From contig JALWKJ010000198.1 in NCBI GenBank assembly GCA_027081495.1, forward strand, positions 1 to 11,552: a stretch of 11,552 nt of DNA, in the 5' to 3' direction. The notes beneath the pieces were generated by a model. It had not been told where the DNA came from. It worked only from the letters and a program-made list of their open reading frames with translations, and did not search any database. This DNA is from Campylobacterales bacterium. Lineage in GTDB: Bacteria > Campylobacterota > Campylobacteria > Campylobacterales > QNZT01. The position numbers and the translations under genes were made by a program. Shown in pieces: positions 7,376-11,552 of this stretch. Numbering within the stretch: the stretch's first letter is position 1; the number at the start of each line of letters is the position of its first letter.

Positions 7376-7964
7376 AATCCGAAATAATCTCATAGAGATT
7401 CAATTCGCACCGGTTTAAATCTTCTCCAAAAGCTACGATACCCTCCTCATGCCCGCTCATGACGAATACCGGAAATTTTAAAGGATCTATATCTTTATAA
7501 ACGGCTTTGATCTCTTTTATCATCTCCAAAGAGCCGTAGGGAACATCTTTTGTCTTTTTGTATCCGTTTTTGAGCATAAAATCCCATAAAATTTTACTAT
7601 GCACATGAATAACCGCGCCTATTTTTTCACTCAAATCGTAAACGCTCCCGTGCGTTAGAGCTTCGCTGCTAGGCTTTGCCCCGCCGCTTGATTTTAGATA
7701 AAACTTTTCATCGTCAAAACTCTCTATGAGACTAAAATTTTCGGCTTTAAGATTTTTCAAATTTCCCGTTTGAGTTCCGGTTATAACGAAACTTTTTTTT
7801 GAAACTCTTTTGCTGATGTTGCCGTAACCTATACCCTCTTTTTCGCCTATGAGTTTTAACGCGAATACTCTTTTTCTAAGAATCTCTATATCTTTCCAGA
7901 GTTTGTACTCAAGAGGTTTTGAGAGAGTAAAGTCGAAATTGTACTTTATGACTCCGTCTATCAT
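7347..7964 (-). CDS. ald2: Class II aldolase, probable 5-methylthioribulose/5-deoxyribulose 1-phosphate aldolase (Ald2-like)
   Basis: A 205-residue member of the class II aldolase/adducin family. It contains GNIS (48-51), TGTQTG (62-67, phosphate binding), SGGAKPSSE ending in Glu101, HVH (His120 and His122) and GHEEG (His172). The Glu-to-His spacing of 19 residues equals that in fuculose-1-phosphate aldolase, where these residues bind Zn and act in catalysis. With mtnA and mtnK directly upstream, it most likely cleaves 5-methylthioribulose-1-phosphate or 5-deoxyribulose-1-phosphate to DHAP plus (methylthio)acetaldehyde. The alternative is MtnB, a dehydratase of the same fold, but no mtnC, mtnD or mtnW/X gene follows and the operon ends here. 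The ATG overlaps the mtnA stop (ATGA) and lacks a clear ribosome binding site, so translation is probably coupled. The symbol reflects the proposed role. Confidence 0.8.
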   Translation of the reverse strand: MIDGVIKYNFDFTLSKPLEYKLWKDIEILRKRVFALKLIGEKEGIGYGNISKRVSKKSFVITGTQTGNLKNLKAENFSLIESFDDEKFYLKSSGGAKPSSEALTHGSVYDLSEKIGAVIHVHSKILWDFMLKNGYKKTKDVPYGSLEMIKEIKAVYKDIDPLKFPVFVMSGHEEGIVAFGEDLNRCELNLYEIISDFMDSISKDA

Positions 7965-9043
7965 AAAAGATCGCCGTAAAGATTTTTTATCTCTTTTATA
8001 TCCGCTTTACAAACTCCTCTTTCGGTTATAAGCGCCGTTATAAGCCTTGAGGGAGTTATGTCAAAACCGTAGTTTAAAGCGGAGAAATTATCCGGCATGA
8101 TTTGTACTTTTACGATATCTCCGTTTTCATTCAACCCTTTTACGGACTTTATCTCATCTTCGTCTCTGATTTCGATGGGCATATCTTTGATCGCATCGAC
8201 GATATCAAAATCAAATGTAGATGACGCAAGAGCTACAAAAAAAGGTATATCGTTGTCTTTTGCCGCAAGAGCTTTTAGATATGTGCCTATCTTGTTTGCG
8301 ACATCTCCGTTAATACTTACCCGATCAGCCCCGGTTATGCAGACATCCACCATCTTTTGCCGCATAAGATAGCCTCCTGTATTGTCGGGTATGATCGTAT
8401 AGTTTATGCCGCTTTGAGAAAGTTCCCAAGCCGTGAGATTCGCCCCCTGATTTCTAGGTCTCGTCTCATCGACAAAGACATGAACTTCAACCCCTCTTCT
8501 TTTAAGTTCGTAAATCGGCGCAAGCGCGGTTCCCTCATCTACTATAGCAAGCCAACCCGCGTTACAGTGGGTTAAAATATTTATGTCGTTTTTGCCCTTT
8601 TTTTTCATGATTTCTTCAAATAAATCGGCTGCGGATTTTGCTATATTTTGGGTGTTTTTCGCGTCTTCATCGCATATTAAAAGAGCTTCCTCTTTTAGGG
8701 TTGAAACCAAATCGTTTTTATTTGCGGATTTTGCTTTTTTTAACATTCTCTTTACCGCCCACTCAAGATTTACGGCCGTCGGTCTTGCGTTTTGGATGGA
8801 TTTCGCGCTTTGGTAAAACTTCGTCATATCGTCTTTAAACTCTCTTGCGGCGAGATAAACTCCAAATGCTCCGCAGTTTCCGATAACCCCGGCACCCCTT
8901 ACGGTCATATTTTTTATGGCGTCTTCACACTCTTTTGCGCTTTTTATAGCAAGACTCTTTTTTTCAAAAGGAAGAGCCCTTTGATCCAAAACGACCAAAT
9001 TTCCCTCTTTATCCAGCCATAAGGCTTTATATCTTCCATTCAC
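7961..9043 (-). CDS. mtnA: S-methyl-5-thioribose-1-phosphate isomerase
   Basis: A 360-residue cytosolic enzyme of the eIF2B-like isomerase family that converts 5-methylthioribose-1-phosphate to the ribulose form, and in several bacteria also 5-deoxyribose-1-phosphate. Motifs appear in order: DQRALP (20-25), MTVRGAG (46-52), RPTAVNLEWA (87-96), ILTHCNAG (156-163), DETRPRNQGANLTAWEL (192-208), TGADR (237-241) and NGDVANKIGTY (245-255). Cys160 and Asp240 fall at the numbers of the catalytic pair described for the Bacillus subtilis enzyme. Length is normal. The start is GTG (9043-9041) with GGAG 6 nt upstream, overlapping the mtnK stop as GTGA; the nearby ATG at 9039 is out of frame. Small departures from the family consensus are GAGVIG for GAPAIG and ASSTFD for PxSTID; what these mean for substrate choice is not known. 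Confidence 0.95.
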   Translation of the reverse strand: MNGRYKALWLDKEGNLVVLDQRALPFEKKSLAIKSAKECEDAIKNMTVRGAGVIGNCGAFGVYLAAREFKDDMTKFYQSAKSIQNARPTAVNLEWAVKRMLKKAKSANKNDLVSTLKEEALLICDEDAKNTQNIAKSAADLFEEIMKKKGKNDINILTHCNAGWLAIVDEGTALAPIYELKRRGVEVHVFVDETRPRNQGANLTAWELSQSGINYTIIPDNTGGYLMRQKMVDVCITGADRVSINGDVANKIGTYLKALAAKDNDIPFFVALASSTFDFDIVDAIKDMPIEIRDEDEIKSVKGLNENGDIVKVQIMPDNFSALNYGFDITPSRLITALITERGVCKADIKEIKNLYGDLL

Positions 9044-10263
9044 ACTCTACTCCTTATAAATTTCGTCAACTCTTTTGGAGTTTTTATATTTTTATACTCT
9101 TTTATGAGCGAAATACCGATCTCAAGAGCCTTTAACGAAGCCCGCTTTTTTCTTGCTTTATCTTTTATGCCTCTTATCTCTTCTACGCCCGCTATGCCGA
9201 AAACCCTTCTTGCCATCTTTGCCCCGGCAAACCCGACGCTCTCTTTGAAGATAGATGTTAAAAACTCTTTTTTATACTCTTTTAGCGCATCATCCGCGAT
9301 AAAACCCTTCGTAATAAGCGCGCTTGAGTCCGTATCGTCCCAAAGCTTTAAAAATTTTGATTCGAATTTTTCATATATTTGCAAAACGGTTTCTAAAATC
9401 CACTCTCGATACTCGTTGTCGTTTTCCAAAATAGCATGAGAGATATATGAGTTAAAAAGGTTCGCGACAAGAGCTCCTATATCAAAACCGAAAGGTCCAA
9501 AAAAAGCAAATTCCGGATCTATGATATAGGTTTCGTTTTCATTTATCATGATGGAGCCGGTATGAAGATCCGCGTGTAAAAGAGCGTCGCTTTTTGTCAT
9601 AAAGATATATTTTAACTCTAAAAGATTTTTTCTAAAATCGCCTCTTTCAAAGAGTTCATCCGCCTCTTTTTTGCAATCTTCATCTATAAGGTTGCTTTCA
9701 TGATTCATATACGCAAATGTAAAAACGAAATCCTCGGTCAATCTGCAAAGTTCTCGGTTTTGGTTAAATCGATCCATCAAAAGCCGTTTTTGCTCACTTT
9801 GAAGATATAAAGAGGAGGTGTAAAAAAGAGAGTTTGCGAGGAAATCGCTGATATGTTCGCTAAAATCGTCATAATATATTCCCTGCATCAACCCTTTTCT
9901 CATGATAATATGCTCGCCGAGATACTCCATAACCACGACACTCATCTCTTCATCGGCAAAATAGATTTTCGGAACATATTTTGGCGCCGTCAAAGCGTAT
10001 TTTTGAAGCGCCCTTATCTCAAAAGTCATCCTCTCTTTTGAAAGAGCATACTCCTCTCCCGCACAGCGAAGATAAGGCACCGCTTGCTTTACTATAAGCG
10101 CCTTTTTAGGATCTTTTTTGCTCTTTACCACATAAACGAAGTTCAAATTTCCATCGCCTATCTCGCTGCTTACAAGCTCGTCGTCTTTAAAATAGTCTCT
10201 TATCTTATCGATACCGAGCAAGAAATCCCCGACACTCTTAACATCCAATATACGATACTCCAT
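9040..10263 (-). CDS. mtnK: 5-methylthioribose kinase
   Basis: A 407-residue kinase of the aminoglycoside phosphotransferase/choline kinase fold that phosphorylates C1 of 5-methylthioribose, and in DHAP-shunt bacteria also 5-deoxyribose, using ATP. Visible motifs: GDGNLNFVY (36-44, nucleotide loop), VKQAVPYLR (58-66) with the ATP-binding Lys59, LLHADLHTGSIM (228-239) with catalytic Asp232, IDPEFAFFGPFGFDIGA (248-264) metal-binding site, and a C-terminal RRVFGIAGVEEIRGI helix typical of MtnK. HADLH replaces the usual HGDLH. Length matches the family. The ATG at 10263 has AGGAG 5-6 nt upstream. It is the first gene of the mtnK-mtnA-aldolase operon. The likely substrate source is the MTA/SAH/aminodeoxyfutalosine nucleosidase common in Campylobacterota, which is not in this window. 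Confidence 0.95.
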   Translation of the reverse strand: MEYRILDVKSVGDFLLGIDKIRDYFKDDELVSSEIGDGNLNFVYVVKSKKDPKKALIVKQAVPYLRCAGEEYALSKERMTFEIRALQKYALTAPKYVPKIYFADEEMSVVVMEYLGEHIIMRKGLMQGIYYDDFSEHISDFLANSLFYTSSLYLQSEQKRLLMDRFNQNRELCRLTEDFVFTFAYMNHESNLIDEDCKKEADELFERGDFRKNLLELKYIFMTKSDALLHADLHTGSIMINENETYIIDPEFAFFGPFGFDIGALVANLFNSYISHAILENDNEYREWILETVLQIYEKFESKFLKLWDDTDSSALITKGFIADDALKEYKKEFLTSIFKESVGFAGAKMARRVFGIAGVEEIRGIKDKARKKRASLKALEIGISLIKEYKNIKTPKELTKFIRSRV

Positions 10264-10289
10264 GATCTCTCCTAAAAAACTTTGTTTAT

Positions 10290-10302
10290 ATTATAGCTAT
10301 AA
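10290..10302 (-). promoter_or_regulatory. mtnK operon promoter -10 overlapping a perfect 12-bp palindrome
   Basis: TATAAT lies on the minus strand at 10295-10290, about 27 nt before the mtnK start codon. Transcription would begin near 10283 with a leader of about 20 nt. The -35 region is weak. TTATAGCTATAA (10291-10302) is a perfect palindrome covering the -10, so it also offers TATAAA on the plus strand (10298-10303). It could be an operator or a symmetric promoter. Confidence 0.5.
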
Positions 10303-10353
10303 AATCTTCTTGAAAAGTAACGATCGAATTTTTCAAAGAGCGTAAATCAGTCG

Positions 10354-10359
10354 ATTATA
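10354..10359 (-). promoter_or_regulatory. Possible second, upstream -10 for the mtnK operon
   Basis: A further TATAAT on the minus strand about 64 bp upstream of the first. A TTGCTT hexamer lies at 10379-10374 but at only 14 bp spacing, so support is weak. If used, it would add about 65 nt of leader, in which I see no known riboswitch fold. Confidence 0.25.
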
Positions 10360-10412
10360 CGATTTTTGAGATCAAGCAACCTATTTTTCCGCATCATAAT
10401 CCCCTCTCCCAC

Positions 10413-10570
10413 ATAACACACAAAATGTTTGTTATTGAGTAATTTTTTATTATCATGTAAATATTTTAGTCATATTTTATTTACTTTTTAAGGAAAACTG
10501 TAATTTTATTTCATTTTGAAATGTTTGTTTTCAAATAACATACAAATAAAATGTATATTAAATATTGAGT
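10413..10570 (+). repeat. Imperfect direct repeat, two copies (10413-10440 and 10535-10570)
   Basis: Both copies begin ATAACAYACAAA (11 of 12 identical), contain ATGTTTGTTA or ATGTATATTA, and end TTGAGT; the second copy has small AT insertions. Two more ATGTNTGTT-like elements occur at 10521 and 10592. The first copy also holds the inverted pair ATAACA/TGTTAT (10413-10418, 10430-10435). The second copy supplies the -35 of the promoter before the cassettes. In such AT-rich DNA part of this could be chance. Confidence 0.4.
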
Positions 10571-10593
10571 TTAGTAGGTGTTTTGGTTATAAT
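10565..10593 (+). promoter_or_regulatory. Sigma-70-type promoter at the left edge of the cassette array
   Basis: TTGAGT (10565-10570), a 17-bp spacer and a perfect TATAAT (10588-10593). Transcription would start near 10600, about 10 bp before the cassette boundary, and read into the SRPBCC gene with a leader of about 32 nt. Position and direction are those of an integron cassette promoter (Pc), though it could be an unrelated promoter exploited by the array. Confidence 0.6.
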
Positions 10594-10609
10594 GTGTGTT
10601 AATAAATAG

Positions 10610-11108
10610 TTAGCTTTCAAAAGGAGGATTAATGCAAATTGAAGAGAAAATAAATATCAAGGCTACTCCCGAAGAGATATTTTCATTTTATGAAAGTGTT
10701 TCAAAGTGGTCGACATGGGATCCTGATGTTCAATCATCATCCATTGATGGGGAGTTCAAGGAAGGTTCCAAAGGAAGGTTAAAGCCCGCAAACGGCCCAG
10801 AAGCGAAGATTGAGTTTACTGAAGTAACGAAGAACAAGTCTTTTACAACAATAAGCAAATTACCATTGTGCACTATGAGCTTTGAGCATGTCCTTATCCC
10901 CAAAGGCAAAGGTACGGAAGTAACTCATAAGGTCGTATTTTCAGGCTTACTTTCCCCCTTATTTGGGCGGCTTATTGGCAATGGTATAAAAAGAAGTCTT
11001 CCAATAACTATGCAAGGGTTAAGAGATGCCGTCGAATCAAAAGGCTAACAAGGCGCTGCACCTGACCGCTTTTCCGCTGCGATCCAAAGCGTCAGGTGAG
11101 CTTGATCG
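10610..11108 (+). mobile_element. Integron gene cassette 1 (SRPBCC gene plus attC)
   Basis: A 499-bp unit bounded by G/TTAGCT at 10609-10615 and G/TTAGAG at 11108-11114, the cut position used by integron integrases. It contains a single gene with a strong ribosome binding site and the gene's stop codon lies inside the attC R'' box, the normal compact cassette layout. The R'' box GGCTAAC at the cassette's 3' end is the complement of the cassette's own first bases (GTTAGC) at 6 positions, as expected because both join into one attC when the cassette is circular. Its G+C is visibly higher (roughly 43% by hand count of sample lines) than that of the next cassette. Confidence 0.82.
10632..11048 (+). 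CDS. SRPBCC family protein (START-like ligand-binding fold), cassette-borne
   Basis: A 138-residue soluble protein. The opening MQIEEKINIKATPEEIFSFYESVSKWSTWDPDV (beta1, then two short helices with the W-x-x-W-D pattern near 26-34) is characteristic of SRPBCC/polyketide-cyclase-like proteins. Next come GSKGRLKP, EVTKNKSFTT, the strands SFEHVLIP and GTEVTHKVVF, and a long C-terminal helix (IKRSLPITMQGLRDAVES) that closes the hydrophobic pocket. Members bind or transport hydrophobic ligands or act on aromatic compounds; nothing visible identifies a ligand. The ATG at 10632 has AGGAGG (10622-10627) 4 nt upstream. The gene fills its cassette, and its TAA (11046-11048) is part of the attC. It is probably transcribed from the promoter at 10565-10593. 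Codon and base use differ from the neighbouring mtn genes, in keeping with acquisition. Confidence 0.85.
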   Translation: MQIEEKINIKATPEEIFSFYESVSKWSTWDPDVQSSSIDGEFKEGSKGRLKPANGPEAKIEFTEVTKNKSFTTISKLPLCTMSFEHVLIPKGKGTEVTHKVVFSGLLSPLFGRLIGNGIKRSLPITMQGLRDAVESKG

Positions 11109-11114
11109 TTAGAG
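11043..11114 (+). other. attC: Integron attC recombination site (72 bp)
   Basis: R'' GGCTAAC (11043-11049) and R' GTTAGAG (11108-11114) flank an imperfect hairpin. GCT (11055-11057) pairs with AGC (11099-11101), CACCTGAC (11059-11066) with GTCAGGTG (11091-11098), and GCTTT (11068-11072) with AAAGC (11086-11090). G11058 and C11067 are left unpaired on the same arm, as the extrahelical bases that orient integrase on folded attC. The terminal loop is 13 nt and the central spacers are AAGGC-like (11050-11054) and TTGATC (11102-11107). AACAAGGCGCTGCA and AGCTTGATCGTTAG are very like many environmental and gammaproteobacterial attC ends. Recombination would occur between G11108 and T11109. Confidence 0.88.
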
Positions 11115-11552
11115 ATAACAAGGAAATAATTATATGCATTATGATTACCATAATCAAATGTCTGACACATTAGGGGTAACTGCTACTGAAGGTGGATATC
11201 TCGTTATTATTCTTCATAATAAAGAAATTGCAAAAATCTATGTTCCTCCACCATACTGGGAAGATAAATATAGAGACAGTATCAATACAACAGAAGACTA
11301 TTTTGTTGATGATGCAGGCAATGATTACAATATACAGATAAATTCTGCAATGGGTGATATTTTTTATGAAATAGAAATATCTAATATTGAAAACAAAGAT
11401 GAATACAATGATTTTGCCAATAATGTTGAAGTAGTTTTTGAGCCAATAGTTCCGGAAGAATATTCATATAAGCAAATCGAAACAGCTTATGAAAAAAGAC
11501 AACGATGGGCAAGAGAACTAATAGACAATAATCTGTATGAAGTGTCAATAAT
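11109..11552 (+). mobile_element. Integron gene cassette 2, 5' part (continues beyond right edge)
   Basis: It starts at the G/TTAGAG cut of the preceding attC and carries one open frame in the same direction, beginning 25 bp inside. It is much more AT-rich than cassette 1 (sample lines about 28-33% G+C against about 43%). If this is a true cassette, its own attC to the right should open with an R'' close to CTCTAAC. Confidence 0.65.
11134..11552 (+). CDS. Unrecognised acidic protein, cassette-borne (3' end beyond window)
   Basis: An open frame of at least 139 codons without a stop before the window end. I do not recognise a family. The product starts MHYDYHNQMSDTLGVTATEG, is rich in Asp, Glu, Asn and Tyr, and has no signal peptide, membrane segment or Cys-rich motif. 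A predicted beta-rich first half (GGYLVIILHNKEIAKIYVPP, IFYEIEISNIE, NVEVVFEPIVPEE) is followed by a helical, more basic segment (YKQIETAYEKRQRWARELI). The ATG at 11134 is chosen because AAGGA (11120-11124) lies 9 nt upstream; a second in-frame ATG at 11158 has no ribosome binding site. The first possible stop is beyond the window, so total length is unknown. Cassettes often carry such orphan proteins. Confidence 0.7.
   Translation, partial: MHYDYHNQMSDTLGVTATEGGYLVIILHNKEIAKIYVPPPYWEDKYRDSINTTEDYFVDDAGNDYNIQINSAMGDIFYEIEISNIENKDEYNDFANNVEVVFEPIVPEEYSYKQIETAYEKRQRWARELIDNNLYEVSI

Larger units (their letters stand above)
10264..10609. other. Non-coding AT-rich stretch between the mtnK operon and the cassette array
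   Basis: These 346 bp hold no convincing gene. The first 130 bp carry the leftward mtnK promoters. From about 10410 the base composition drops to very AT-rich with short repeats and ends in a rightward promoter just before the first cassette boundary at 10609/10610. By position, the last part would be an attI-like recombination region or the chromosomal flank of an integrase-less array. The bases before the boundary (AATAAATAGTTAGCT) loosely resemble the 3' end of known attI sites, which is not enough to call one. No intrinsic terminator with a strong stem was found. Confidence 0.6.

Noticed and set aside
7347..7964. Calling the aldolase mtnB (methylthioribulose-1-phosphate dehydratase)
   Set aside because: Same fold and metal ligands, so it cannot be excluded by motif alone, but the three-gene operon lacks any later methionine-salvage gene; the aldolase role fits better.
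8097..8372. Plus-strand frame of 91 codons antisense to mtnA
   Set aside because: mtnA motifs run through the whole region on the other strand; no support for a second gene.
9104..9439. Plus-strand frame of 111 codons inside mtnK
   Set aside because: mtnK is certain from its motifs; this frame is its antisense shadow, without ribosome binding site or motif.
10264..10359. SAM-type riboswitch in the mtnK leader
   Set aside because: The leader is short and AT-rich and I see no kink-turn, conserved helices or terminator/antiterminator pair.
10413..10435. ATAACA...TGTTAT as a second, short attC
   Set aside because: Only 23 bp, no L''/L' stem and no extrahelical bases; far too short for attC, so it is reported only as part of the repeat.

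Overview
The window looks like a low-GC chromosomal segment from a Campylobacterota (epsilonproteobacterial) organism. The reasons are AT-rich coding with abundant AAA/ATA/TTT codons, tightly overlapping genes, extended -10 promoters (TGTTATAAT) without a clear -35, and frequent TTG/GTG starts. The phylum is inferred from style and gene content; no marker gene is present.

Positions 1-4926 (minus strand) hold a surface-glycan operon. From the promoter inward it encodes a secreted DUF4838-type protein, a multi-pass O-antigen polymerase-like protein, an acyltransferase-3 membrane protein, and the N-terminal part of a GT4-like glycosyltransferase that runs off the left edge. Positions 5037-7375 (plus strand) are transcribed divergently. 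They encode a GT2 rhamnosyltransferase-like enzyme and, overlapping it by ATGA, a 519-residue fusion of a degenerate formyltransferase-like domain to a beta-propeller-like domain. Together these six genes read as part of an extracellular or lipid-linked polysaccharide locus.

Positions 7347-10263 (minus strand) hold a compact three-gene operon, mtnK-mtnA-class II aldolase, joined by 4-bp overlaps. The gene order matches the reaction order of the 'DHAP shunt', which salvages 5-methylthioribose and/or 5-deoxyribose to DHAP plus an aldehyde. The aldolase and the fusion gene converge and overlap tail to tail by 29 bp.

Positions 10264-10609 are a 346-bp non-coding, AT-rich stretch with an imperfect direct repeat and, at its right end, a good sigma-70 promoter (TTGAGT, 17 bp, TATAAT). 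Directly after it comes what I consider the most notable feature: an integron-type gene cassette (10610-11108) carrying an SRPBCC-domain gene and ending in an intact 72-bp attC site (11043-11114). A second cassette, carrying an unrecognised acidic protein, starts at 11109 and runs off the right edge. No integrase is visible, so this is the left edge of a cassette array whose integrase is either absent (CALIN-like) or outside the window. The two cassettes differ from each other and from the chromosome in base composition, as expected for independently acquired cassettes.
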